Source: Capitulum mitella
Lineage: Eukaryota > Arthropoda > Thecostraca > Pollicipedomorpha > Pollicipedidae
Assembly: GCA_030062745.1 (NCBI GenBank)
Contig: CP099846.1
Coordinates: forward strand, 5,208,001 to 5,272,000
Direction of reading: 5' to 3'
Length of the DNA: 64,000 nt
Every line of letters begins with the position of its first letter. The first letter of the stretch is position 1. The translations under genes were made by a program, and so were the position numbers. A model generated the notes under the pieces. It was not told the origin of the DNA. It saw only the letters and a list, made by a program, of their open reading frames with translations, and did no database searches. Positions 1 through 13,760 of the stretch are shown here, piece by piece.

Positions 1-48
1 TAATAAACAACATGGACATCTTCTCCCGCGAAAGATGCACTTGGTCAA

Positions 49-72
49 TATATATATATATATATATATATC

Positions 73-109
<37 letters not shown>

Positions 110-113
110 GTAT
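49..113. repeat. (TA)n / (TATG)n microsatellite
   Basis: Simple repeat: alternating TA with one interruption, turning into TATG units at its right end. Positions 114-278 hold nothing recognisable. Confidence 0.95.
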
Positions 114-278
114 GTTACTGATTCCACTACTTTCTAAGGTTTTACGAGCACAACGCGTCAAACTACAAAAGGGCCACCAACAACGATAATGTGTTGCAGA
201 ACTATGACGCAATTAATACATGTTTCCGGCACTGTTGCATGCTAAGAGAATGGTGTAAAGCTCCGTTTCACACGGCTT

Positions 279-1450
279 TTAACCATATTCCCGGAGAGCT
301 AAACGGTATAGCCGATTCCCTGCGGCGGGTGGGGGACGGATTTGACCCTTCCCCTGGGGATCTCGAGAATTACACATTATATTTCATCGCAACAAACGGC
401 AACCAATTCGCAATGACGTGAAACGGGTTGGATACCGGGGGCAAAAAATCAAATTGGGGGATATTTTTGGATATGCTTTACTGCAATGTTTATGGACCGA
501 TTTTGATGCGGTTGACATGGATCGAAAGCTTATGAATAGGGGTTTTAACATTTGACCATACGTTTGAAATTCTGAGAAACTTCACAGACGTCTCGGAAAG
601 TTTTCCAAAAGAACATTTTTTTTTTAAACTGAACTACAAAAGACGTTAATAACACTTTTACTAGTCACGTAACACTGAAGAAATAAAAATCGTATCCCAC
701 TGCTTGTTTAACGTTAGAACAGGCAGAGCCACGGACATGACAAAGGGGGAACTGTCATGGTCACACGTTCATCAGGTCAACTTACGACTTTCAACCTTAA
801 ATAACCCTCCAATGACCTCAGAGCCACAAGGAATGACCTTACGTGAATTTCGTCTTGTCTGGAAAACATTTCCAATCATTCGAATTGACTCTTTTTCTAA
901 AATTCCAGTTGATGGCTGCTGTGATATCGGGTGTGCGCAATGACATTTTAGGTCACAGCTCCGTGACCCGAGCCGATATCAACCTGATACTTCGTACAAA
1001 AGTGGAGGGCGCTCTTTTGTCATACATACTTCGGGTTTTGCTTTTGGAAAATTAGCGCTAAAATTGTTGACATGAAACCAAATTTTCACTTCTGACCTTG
1101 ACATTACCTCTTCGCTTGACCCGAAATTAACGGTGATAATGTTGTATGTTGTTGCTATTACTTACCTATACCATGGTATTAAGTTTTAAGTTCTACATGC
1201 CTTTAACACCCCATTCTGGCACGCAATTCTTTCCATTCAACAGGGCTTAAATGGCCTGAGGTGCCTTCCAAAAAAATGCAGCCTGGTCTCCGCCCCAGGG
1301 CGAAATAAAATTACGACATTCCGGCACAATCCGTAAAAAGAATAAGCAGGAAAAATGACCATGTTCGGTGAACTTGCGTCAAATTCTTTGGAATCTGCGA
1401 GCAAAAAGGCCCGAGGCGGATTCGGCTCCCCCTGTCGGGATGGGAGTTAA
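279..1450 (+). mobile_element. TTAA-bounded MITE-like element, family A copy 1
   Basis: The segment begins TTAACCATATTCCCGG and ends with a reverse-complement-like CCCATCCCGAC..TTAA motif, both within four-base TTAA sites. Its interior matches the copies at 51,374-52,596 (same strand) and 53,070-54,875 (opposite strand): a G-run/C-run subterminal hairpin, a block with repeated GGTCA/TGACC motifs, and a terminal block ending in the second G/C hairpin. There is no transposase ORF, so it is non-autonomous. TTAA target sites followed by CCC are typical of the piggyBac superfamily; that assignment is inference. Confidence 0.65.
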
Positions 1451-1968
1451 GGCCGCTTACAGCTATTAAATGTGACTTTCGCGGGCTTCACAACATGGAA
1501 CCGGGTTTCCTCTTCATTCAGCTGTTATACCAAATATCAAACAGTCCGATTTTTGACAATTTGCCATTTCATCCAACGAGATTGTGACGATTACAGCGAC
1601 ATTTGGGAAAAAGTATCAAAACGATACACTAATTCCCTGCCCAGTTCGTTGTACAGTATGAAATGAAGGGTTAGGTGAAAAAATACCTTTCTGCTGGAAC
1701 ATGAAATCAGCAGAAAACCCATGACATGCAAATATTAGCTTCAGTGTCGATGCCATGCAACCACCACGACTAAAAGGCTGCAGGAGACGATTGCAGTTGG
1801 CTCATCCGTAAACACAAGAACATTTTTCCTCGGCAACTAAATGTAGATAATCAAGGCTACTAATTTGTTCATGCGAACAGGGTTTCACATTTAGTGGCTG
1901 TCTTGGTTCAGATATACAAATCCGAAAGAAAAAAGCAAAATACAATTAACAGAGCTTACCTCTTGAAA
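1451..1968. other. unassigned intergenic sequence
   Basis: No gene, RNA or repeat recognised. CpG content is normal for the window's flanks. The minus-strand splice donor at its right edge (GTAAGC reading leftwards from 1,968) suggests it may be intron of the candidate gene at 1,969-2,422. Confidence 0.4.
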
Positions 1969-2422
1969 GAAAAGATTTCAAAATCTTTCCAAACATTTTC
2001 AATACCTCTCCTTGGCATTAATGTTAGCAAGATCGCCACATTTCGAACTACACTTTGACATATAGGGTAGCATTCAGGACGAAAATTCCGGCCATTTTCT
2101 TTGAAACGTTCTACTTCATCAGCTTCAATAAGCGTTTCACCTGTTGTCTTCACTGACTGTGAAACTACCTGGAGGACGCAGCAATAAGCTGACTCATCCT
2201 TGCGTTGATATATGCCTGGTGCTTCCATGTCTCAAGCTCGCCCGTATTAGTAGGGGGTTGATGCAATCTCCTGAGGTTTTCCGAAGATAACTTCCGAACG
2301 GTCTGTTTGATCCATCTGAAACTTGGTGTACCCTCTGGTGCATCCTTTCCGCATCTTATGGAAACAAAATTATCTTCTACGTTGCCATGGTAACGAAGCT
2401 GTGACGCCATAACAGGAATCAT
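1969..2422 (-). CDS. unrecognised coding exon(s), frameshifted or two exons
   Basis: I do not recognise the product. Reading leftwards from ATG at 2,422 (a second in-frame ATG lies four codons on), a protein-like frame starts MIPVMASQLRYHG and runs about 85 codons to a stop at 2,167-2,165. A second frame takes over near the end of the first, containing VKTTGETLIEADEVERF, and runs to a good donor, CAAGAG|GTAAGC, at about 1,969. Both halves have balanced, non-repetitive composition. They could be one exon with a one-base indel (pseudogene or assembly error), or two exons with an intron I cannot place: a donor-like CCAG|GTAGTT sits at the junction, but no in-frame acceptor follows. If real, the gene continues out of the left edge. 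GC-rich sequence just upstream of the ATG fits a promoter. Confidence 0.35.
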
Positions 2423-3900
2423 GGCAGCCGTTTTCGCGCGCCGACGCGGCCGGTTTACAACGGTCTCAGTTTTGTCTCACTGTAAGACGGCTGGAGTGCG
2501 CAAATACGATAAAAAATATATCAACTGACCCCAAATTGTATCATCTATACAACTATACATAGACCTAACACGTTTATACTTAATGCCGGGATTATCGACA
2601 GTGTCAACTGAGGTCATGAGCTGCGGCGGGAAACACGCAACTTTTTATCTTTGGAAATGCGATAGGAAATGGGTATCGCAAAACACCCTATGTATTCGGA
2701 CTGCTTGAGGTGTAAGAAATCTAATGATATGTTTGGTGTAAGGAATCTAATGATATAAGTGCACTTGATGCAAATTATCTTTTATTTCACCAAATTACAT
2801 ATATATAATAAATGTCATTTATTTCATCAAGGGGGCGCAATGCTGAGAACCCCTGACTTTTGCTCCGACGGGCGGAGCGGCGTCGGCCACGGAATGATGG
2901 GTCTACAATACCACGGCATGCCTGAAATTAGATTTTGTGTTAGATATCAAATCGAAAAACGTTTTTAAAGCATCTAAGTTACGATTTTTGGCTAATCCGA
3001 GGTCACTCTAGGTCACTGGTTTCAGATAACCTTGGCCGACCTAAGATGACCTTAACAAGTTATTCGACAGTAGTGCTTGTTAACTGAGATCCCACATTTG
3101 ACCCCAATATCTATTATTAGCTACAAAAATCTCTCTTCAGCTCCGAGAATGCATTTAAGCCGATGATCCCGCTTAACAAGGTTGACCTTGCATGACTTGG
3201 ATCGAACTCCATGGGTAAAATATAACCATAAAGGGTATAGATAGACTCATAATTGTTTCTTTGGCGTTCATTTGCGCTTAAACTCGAAAAATACTACTTT
3301 TTGCCAATTTTTTTTTACCTCTGACCCGACCTGGAAAGTCATCCGTTGACCTGAGACCTGAGACACCAGTAGTGAGACCTTGTTACGCACAACACGCTGG
3401 TTTTCTCCTCAACCCTAGGATTCACGGCGTGGAAATGGCCGGCGGGTCGCACCCCCCCGCCCCCTCTCATACATCCGCGTTATGCAGAAGGCGCTATATG
3501 GGAGAGGGTTAAAGAACACAGAAAATGTGCACAGCAGTGGTGTGCAAAATCAGCAGGCTACACCAGCATGGAAGCCCTAAAAGCAGCCGGAACCGGAGTC
3601 GGCATATTTAAACGTATCATCGATTTCATTCGCTCCTTCATCGCGGAAATCTCAGCAGTTACTAATCCATGACACATGAGCCACAAATTAATGAAAAACC
3701 ATGAGTACGCAACATAACACACCACACCTAATCCGCCGTCTAATGACGGCATTCCCAGGAGTCATTAGCCCGGGTCATGTGAGACGTCAGCCAACGTCAC
3801 TTGCGTTCACAAGTTTGCATGTGGCTGGTATTACTCACAACCCCCCGGGGACATGAGTTATCGGTCACGGACACCTCCGTTCGGCTGAGCGTCAACTCAC
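2423..3900. other. intergenic, AGGTCA-rich repeat remnant, Cdc42 3' flank
   Basis: About 3,000-3,400 carries many GGTCA/TGACC words and resembles in style the block at 58,010-58,760, so it is probably an old TTAA-type element; GAGAGGGTTAAAG near 3,504 may be one end. The Cdc42 transcript 3' end should lie here (minus strand). TTTATT words (AATAAA on the minus strand) near 2,780 and 2,818 are about 1.1 kb beyond the stop, and I cannot choose between them. A short open frame at 3,376-3,672 has no recognisable identity. Confidence 0.4.
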
Positions 3901-3902
3901 AG

Positions 3903-5828
<1,926 letters not shown>

Positions 5829-7676
5829 TCATTTCATTACGTAAACAACTTTCATAAACGATACAGCAGAATATGACTAATTCGACAAACCTGCCATGAT
5901 TTCATACGATCAAATATTCAAGGGAATCTCCCAACTCCAGCATGTAAATACTTTCAACCAAGACATGAGCACTGCCACTTGGAATGAAAGAAACTGATTT
6001 ATAGTACACTGTAAATACTTTGAACCAAGACATGAACACTGCCACTTGGAATGGAAAAAACTGATTTATAGTAAACCTAAGGCCTCAAAATTCAATATTT
6101 CAACAGCTCAAAACAGCTTCCAGCAAATTTCCAATGCCCTACCACCAGCTGTTACATGACATCACATACAGGTGCCAGACAATGAATATTAGCAAAAGAC
6201 TTGTATTATACCATATCAGTGTGTGACTTTAGGATGCATTTTTCTCTGTGGAGTAATACTTCAGTTCACAAAATTTTGCTTAAACTGCAGAGTCTGTATC
6301 TGTTCTACATCAAATAACCAATTACTGCTTTTCCTCAACATCTCTGTCACTGCCATGCAGTGGTATTTTTATTCAGTCATGCGCACCAAGTTCTTGTGTG
6401 AGAGAAACAACTGAAAAGCAGGAAAACGTTTGCTTAAAATAAAAAAAACACAGTGACCTTGTAACCTTACTCATAACTTCATACTGCAGTTGCTCAAACT
6501 AGCATGACGGTATTCAGCTTATGCATTCATAATTTTATGCCATCCCATCCGCAAATGCAATTACTTCTTGATGCAGTCGTTTATTCATAACAACCTCATT
6601 ATTTCCACTCATATGATTTGTTGCCAGGTGTGGATGCACCAAGTCTTACTTTGTGATAGTTAACTTGCACAATGTGTTTATAATATTGCTGTTTTTGCTC
6701 ATCTGATATGTTGGCAGGTGTGGATACATGATATGTTATTTTTGTGATAGTTAGCCTATACAATGTGTTCCAAATGTTGTAATACATGGAACATCAAGCA
6801 TACTAAAAAAAAAAACAGTAATGAGCATATTGCCAGTCTCCTAGCCAGTCGGTGACAGCACCACAGGGAGGGGGAGAGTGGAAGCAATTATACCACCAAT
6901 ATGGGAACATTTAACTCTGTCCGTACACACTGCTCAATTTCTGTTTTAACAAATTTGACTTGCAACTTTTGAAGCAGATGTCAATAAAACTGAATCCCTA
7001 CTAAGCAGAGCTTATAGAGACCCCCACCATCAGGTCCACCCCAAGGTGGACCTAAATATGGGATAATATTTCCTCAGGCACAGCAATGTCATATAATTTC
7101 AAAAGTAATGGTAAAAGGAAGGTTAGGATAATACAAAATAGGACTGGTTCAATTGGGTTAAGTTTGGTTAGGTTAGGTAGGAAAGTTCAGCAGTTATTCT
7201 GAACATTTTGTGAGTTGAGCAATCAACACAGGATCTAACTGGAACTAATGAGATGGCCAGCAGATCAGCAAGTTGGTTTTGTTCATGATGATGTCACATC
7301 ACTACATCTTTGCACCCCAGACCATTTCTGCTCTACACATCACATAGTAACAGAGTCAAACTTTTCTAATGAACAAGAAAACCACGGCACTACAACTACC
7401 ATTTTTAAAGAAACTGAATGATATTGCAACTTACAGAAACAAGATCAAAATTGTCAACACAGCCTGTTTACAATGCTCACTTCAAGGATGCCTTGCCGCA
7501 CTGAGAAGAAAGTGATGATCTCACTGGATCCAGAAATCTGGATAGCTGAGTTACATTAGAGTATGATAGGACAGACTGGGCTAGGTTGGGTTATGTCAGA
7601 TTATATATGGTTGAAGTAAATCTGGTAATTAGTTGTAGAAAATCCAATGGCAGCATAAGAGGTGAAATGTCTTAAT

Positions 7677-8880
7677 AGTTCAGTTCGGTTCAGTTCAGTT
7701 TATTTGCGAATCTCTCCGCCATGTGGATTGCTGCCTGATTCTAGTGATTGCATTACAGCACATGCGCAATAGTCACAGAGATACACTCGGCAGTCAGACA
7801 CATCAAGTTATAGGAGAAAGTTCGTCAAGTTTGCGTACAAGCTCCCCACGGGCTCGAGAGGCGGTGATGTCCGGCGGCACACGGTTCCAGGACGAGGCCG
7901 TGCGATACGAAAAAGCCCTGCGGGCCACAGACGGACGGAAAGTCGGCGGCTCTAAGGCGCCAGGCCGCCGACGCCCGCGTGGCACGCTGGAGACACAGCG
8001 GTACGTTGAATGAACAGGGACTGGACCGTTACCGGAGCACGCGAGTCGGTTCAGGGTTCGGAAGACACCAATGTTGTCGCGTCCCGCAACTAGGTCACGT
8101 ACGGCGTGACAGTCTAGCGCCCTCAAGGTCGCCGACACCGAATCCCGCTTACGAGCCCCGGAGACGATCCTGGCCCCAAAGTTCACTGCCCTCTGAACTC
8201 TGCTAAGGTGGCACGACGGCAGACCCTGCCGCCCCAGACTGAAAGGCAGTAAAAAGTGTGGGGGAAAACATGTGACTGGATTAGGAGTGTCAGGACCTCA
8301 GGCACAAGGTGGTGATGTATCTTATACAAACACAGCAGGATGGAGTTGCACTTTTTGGTAACCTTGAATATGTGCTCCTCCCAGAACAAGGAGTTGTCGA
8401 TAGCAACCCTCAGCATCTTCACGGACGGAAAAGGGGTTAGTATGTGACTGGCAAAGTTAAGATGGATGCGGTCTTCTTGAGGTTATGGGCCAATAAGGAA
8501 CAGGGTTGTTTTGGATGGATTCATTGTCAAGGACTTGGATGCAAAGCAGGATCTGACAGCAAGAACAGCCTCTTCTTGCCAGGATTTTAGGATGGATAAG
8601 TGATCACAGCTCGTCATCGGCATAGGATACTAGACGTCGGCAAGGCAGACAGGACGGAAGGTTGTTCGTGAAGATGCTGAAGAGGGCGGAACACTGTGGG
8701 AGAGAGGAAGGGAGCGAGAACTACCTCCCACCACCTGCTGTCAATCAGCCCGGTAGCTCTCGAACCACCTGGAATCGATGCCATACCATCGGAGTTTGGC
8801 CAGGATGGAGTCATGGTCAACACTCTCAAAAGCCTGACCGAGGCCAGTGAAAATGGTTTCGATAAATTAATTACCAAAAC
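7677..8880 (-). mobile_element. decayed CR1/jockey-like LINE, reverse-transcriptase 3' portion
   Basis: Minus-strand reading finds broken pieces of a non-LTR ORF2. About 8,770-8,880 has a segment containing ESVDHDSILAKLRWYGI, the RT region around the DHS-type motif. About 8,183-8,422 has WEEHIFKVTKKCNSIL and LLIQSHVFPHTFYCLSVWGG, the thumb side. About 7,803-8,186 has NFGARIVSGARKRDSVSATLRAL and the C-terminal tail. Frameshifts separate them. The 3' end is a TGAAC-type short tandem tail at 7,677-7,703, as many LINEs of this group have. The 5' part is missing. Unlike the surrounding intron it keeps many CG dinucleotides, most clearly at 7,830-8,220, suggesting a younger insertion. Confidence 0.8.
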
Positions 8881-9232
8881 CCAAAGCAGAATAAAGAAAC
8901 CAGTGGTGCAGCAGCCAGTGGCAGATGGAACACCAATTTCAATCAGTAATTTTCACATTCCACATTGCAACATGACATTCTGAACAGAACAATTATATGT
9001 ATTTGTCTAAACATTGCTTTTTTGCCAAATTACCATTTTCCCAGAAAATATATACTTCATATGAATGTACAGCACTGCACTGTTCAATGCCAAAGAGATG
9101 ATATGAGCCCAGCAATGTTGGTCATTCTGGATGACTAAGCCTCCAGCCTAAAAAAATGCAAAGTTTCTAAAGAAATGATCAATGCAATGCTAGCAACCAC
9201 ACTTACTGTAAGAGAATATCCCATGTTGAGAC

Positions 9233-9680
9233 TGAAGCAGTGTAGGAAACCTGGTTTTCTTTCTGGTGTCAGAGTACAATTTCTCTTTTGGAGTATAAAC
9301 TGGCATGCATTTATGTCAAAACATGGACTAACTGGGTGCTTTGTAGGCATATGTGGCCAGCAGGGGCAGATCCAGTGGCTCCATTGGAGGGGGGGGGGGG
9401 GGGGCAAACCAGTTTCCTGGGTCTGCATGGTAGGTCAGTGGAGTCATTGAGGGGGTTGCAAGGTGGCTGGCTGTGGGTTCAGAGTGTACTCCAGCAGCTG
9501 AGTATGAATGATAAACTGTCAACTGGGGGATGGGATACTGGGCAACTTCAAACTCTGGTTGAGTAGGAATACCCATGTCTGTGGGGGGAGGGGCAAATGA
9601 CCATCTTAGAGTACAAAATTTTTCTTGCAATATAAGTTTTTTGGTGCTCCTTGATGCCAGAAAATGACTGAATGACTGAC
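9233..9680 (+). repeat. dispersed repeat R1, copy a
   Basis: Shares long stretches with copies at 29,868-30,020 and 30,670-31,085: a start near CTGGTGTCAGAGTAC, an internal CAGGGGCAGATCCAG followed by a G run, and an end near GGTGCTCCTTGATGCCAG. CAGGGGCGGATCCAG-like sequence resembles hAT-type element ends, so R1 may be a compound of old DNA-transposon pieces. No coding capacity. Confidence 0.7.
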
Positions 9681-10763
9681 TGGACTGAACCAATCTCATG
9701 TGCAAAAAAAACATGCTACACTACTCCACTACAATACCCATACCACCAGCACCAAGCAAGTATATGACAATGGTGGTTCATTTATAACCTTGAGTTGATA
9801 ACTACACCTTCTGACCCTGTTAGCACTATATTTTTGATGGCTTACATGGTTGAAAGATTTTTAGCCATGTTCAAAGCCTGAGCCTATAGGAATAACATAT
9901 GATAATACATGGCATAAATACAAATTACTACTATATAGCCAGCCCAGCAAACAGTCCCTATTTAGATGTAACCCAACAATGCACTTTGTGCAACCTGGCC
10001 TCTTTGTTGGGAAGCTATGTCTGATTTTACCCTAAGATGGCCTGCAGTCTATAGCATCCTGTATGCTTGCAGCACAACCTTTCTGTTCTCTATTTCCAAG
10101 TCAATAGCTGGAGACCATACATACCTTCCAGTGAAGAACAAAACACCTCTCTTTACCCCCTTACCAGCAACAAGCCAAAGGCAGCTGGAGAACTCCACAC
10201 CATTGTGAAATCATGATTTTATCTGCCTATGTCATGATTTTATCTGCCTGCATGAGTCTTCTGTACCTTTGCCATTTGTCGCAGCCTGACCAGAAGATGC
10301 TCTTGTCAATGGAAAATGCTTTTCTGAGGTCCAGCTCTTCATTCATGCTACGATCTTCTGATCATATATCCCAATATCACATTTCAGGCTACAGAATTAT
10401 TAATACTGGTCTCAATACTGCTTTTGTGCACCAATGCAATTTGCCTCCAGACAACAAGCTGCTAATCTGAATATGCTGTATGGCCAAAGGGTGCCTTTTA
10501 TCTTATAGCAATTTGTATCCAGTACTCCAAGCAGACTTGTGGCAAACTCAATTTTCATGAACTGACTTTACCCTGACTGAAGATTTAATGACTCCACTGA
10601 CATAAAATTCACAGAATGCATCTTTTTGTTCTGTTAAACTGGATATACAAATGTCTGAGATAACGGAATAAGTGTCTATGTAGGCCGGACGGACAGACCG
10701 GAAGTTTGGAAGCCAAACTAGAATAGACCAATAGCAAGGAAAATAGTTACCTTCCATACATAC

Positions 10764-11639
10764 CTTGGAAAGCTCCGTACAGTTTCAATCAGTTCCCATC
10801 GAGATATCACCACATCATTCTTCCACACGGCATCTTTAGCGGCACTACCCTAACATCCACAAAACATTCACACCCACCACAGACATACAAGCAGCACAAT
10901 GTTCAGGGCGTTGACGAAAGTGGCGACTGTCGGGTGAATCGGAATTATATACTATGCATACTTTCTCCTGCAAAGAAATATATGTTGCAGGTCAGTGCAT
11001 TTGGTTTGAGCAAAAAGCATCCGTGAAATTCATTCTTGTTAATTTTATTCATTCAAAGCGCATTTTTGGTCTCCTTCGACAAAATCTGAAGTTTATTATT
11101 TAGTTGTAATTTCAGTTGTAATATTTCTGGTATCTAATATTAAGTTATTTTCATCTGGCATCTCCTTGTTATAATGTAAACTGTTCGCTTCCGAAACGCC
11201 CAAATGTAAGACCACCAGCGTACGTTAGTTAATAAAATGGAAAGATACGAAAAAACGCTTTTTCAAATAGTGCCTCCCATCTCAAACACATTCGCTAAGC
11301 TATCGTTACCACCACGGCGTGACAGGGGACGTGACAGTTACCCGTTATATCGATACAGGATCGAAAATTTGTTGACCAATCAGAAGTCACGATAGACATT
11401 TGGGCGAGTCCACTTTACAGCAACAGGTCTGAAATCTGCAAACTATCCGTCAGTGGCATGCGGCATGGCGGGGAGAAGTCAGCAAGGCTCGCGGCGTTAA
11501 AGCGGCGACGTGTTCATTGGTTGCATTCACCAGTTGTATTGCGTGGTATGGGGAGGAGGAAGTCTTTTTAAAGTTACATGAGGTATTGCTGTTGGAATGC
11601 CTGACATCGCTTCGTGATTGTATGTCAAAGGCATTACAG
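10764..11639. promoter_or_regulatory. probable divergent promoter and noncoding first exons of Cdc42 (-) and TBPL1 (+)
   Basis: CG dinucleotides return to normal frequency here, between two strongly CpG-poor blocks. On the minus strand CCAAG|GTATGT at 10,764 would end a Cdc42 noncoding exon. On the plus strand GCATTACAG|GTACGG at 11,639 would end a TBPL1 noncoding exon. No protein evidence supports either exon, and transcription starts cannot be placed. No clear TATA box was found in the usual position. Confidence 0.4.
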
Positions 11640-12089
11640 GTACGGCATGATCTTTGTTGTCTGGTTTCACCACTCATTACTTGCTTTTCATGTTTTTTTT
11701 TTGGGGGGGGGGCGTAGGTGCTAAAAATATGTAGATAATTCAAATAATAAGTAAAAGTCAGAAATTTGCATTTCCTCAACATAAGTCTGTGAGGAGTCAA
11801 GAAATTGTCTAATTTTTAATGGAGGAAAGAAAACAGAAAGTTATTCAGTCATTTAACAGTTATTACATAAAACTGAGGTGGATATGAAACAATTAAAGGA
11901 AGTAGCCATTGAGCTCTGCAGCCAAATTATGCTATACTTAACTGTACTGTTGTGACAAGGCTAGCAAAACTGTCAATTTTTGGTGTTTGATGATGTTGAA
12001 ACCCTTTTTCTCCAGCAAAGCAAATGCCCCTTTGTAAATCTGTGAATGCCAGTGCTATGTAATCATTCTATATTCAGTTTATATACACA

Positions 12090-12480
12090 GGGGTATTGAT
12101 TTGTGTTCTATTGAGGGGCCTGGCCTACCCAGTGTTGATTTGGGCCCCTCCATTGTTGGTTCAGGCTCCTCCAATGTTTTCTGTCAGTTTCAAAGGAAAT
12201 TGCAGAGAAATAATGAAAGAAACAGCCACAATATGTGAAAGATGGGCAGAAAGTGAAGAGTAAGGCCTAAAGTGATGTATCTATCTTTCTATCTCCTATA
12301 TATATGTACATATATATCTATGCACATGGAATATATGCAATTTTCTGTTTGAAAAACAGTAACAAAAAACTAAAAAAATTTGGGTTGACAAAAAAGTGGG
12401 CTAAATCTGTTGAGAAACCTACATTTGGGGGAAGGTTAGGTTGTCAGGCCGACAGCTTGGCCCACCCGGTCATTACAGAA
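12090..12480 (+). repeat. dispersed repeat R2, copy a
   Basis: Begins GGGGTATTGATTTG, contains several GGGCCCCTCC-type words and ends around TTGGGGGAAGGTTAGG. The same layout occurs reverse-complemented at 17,650-18,020 and forward at 50,255-50,520. No ORF; probably a non-autonomous element. Confidence 0.6.
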
Positions 12481-13705
12481 ATTGACACCCATGTATATAT
12501 GATGTATAAGTATTTCAGTTTATGCTGACGGAAATGACGTGACAGTTATTTGTGGCACTGATATTGTTAAGTATGTGAAGAATGATATAAAGAAGTAGAG
12601 TTTACTATTACCATGTCCTTGCCTGGCCACCAGACCTATGGACATGTTGTGTTGTAAATACATATTACATGATTAATGCAGCAATAGGTCATTTGCATTA
12701 AGGAATCTTAAAAGAACCTAATGGAGATGCAGACCTTGATAATTAACATACTAATGCAGCAATAGGCCATGTACATTAAGAAATCTTAAAAGAACTTAAT
12801 GGAGATGCATACCTTGATAAATAACAGACATGCTAAACAGTTATTGGAAATTGTGTCCCATTTGTACATTTTATAAAATTATAAACTTCAAAAGGAAACT
12901 TGTGCTGGTATAAAAAACATGCATTTTTTTATCCTGGTATGTGGGCCTAGTGGTTACCAACATAAATGGAACTTACTGGGCCTAGGGGGGTCTGAGCCCC
13001 CCGTAATTTGGCGGTGTTAACATTAGGTCCATGGTTTTGCATGGGAAAATAGCCTCAAAAAGATCAGAATTAGATGAAATGAGCACTTGGGTCCCCCAGT
13101 CATTGTGACAAAGCTCCATCACTGGTTACTAAAGGTGTACCTAATACATTGTCATATTTCTCTTGATACCTCTCTCCACTTTGCCTCATATACCTGCATT
13201 TGAATACTGAACCTATTACAGGGCTAAATGTTGTGATCAGAGACCCAGTAACAAGATCAGAATTCTTTTTTGTGACCTGAGGTTAATGATAAGAAAATGA
13301 AACAGTGAGAACAGAACCAAAGTAAAGTGTACCTCTGTGTGTGATCATTGTTGTAGGTATGCATAGGCCAGTTATGAGAACAGTGTCTACAAAGTGTGCA
13401 GTCAGATTTACTAGAATGGTTGCAACCCAAATTGAAAGAAATATTGCATTGCATATATGAAATGGGCAGTAGATTGATCCTCATGCATGATAAACCATGA
13501 AAAGCATTACTGAACATCATTAGGATGGGTTGATTAGAGGACTGTGTGAGGAAGGACTCATTCTTTATGTGAGAACAAAAGGTAGGATTTCAACCACAAG
13601 TTTTGAGAGCAAAATGCCACAAGGTTCAGGAACTTCTAAAAGGACTTCAGATTGCAACCTTGTTCAGTAATGAATGTGCTCTGTTCTTAACCACTAATGT
13701 AGTTG

Positions 13706-13708
<3 letters not shown>

Positions 13709-13756
<48 letters not shown>
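13709..13756. repeat. (TA)n microsatellite
   Basis: About 24 uninterrupted TA units. Confidence 0.97.

Positions 13757-13760
<4 letters not shown>

Noticed and set aside
3376..3672. Open frame ending in MEALKAAGTGVGIF and a hydrophobic helix
   Set aside because: Looks protein-like but is only 99 codons open, crosses a C-run, and I could not tie it to a family or splice sites.
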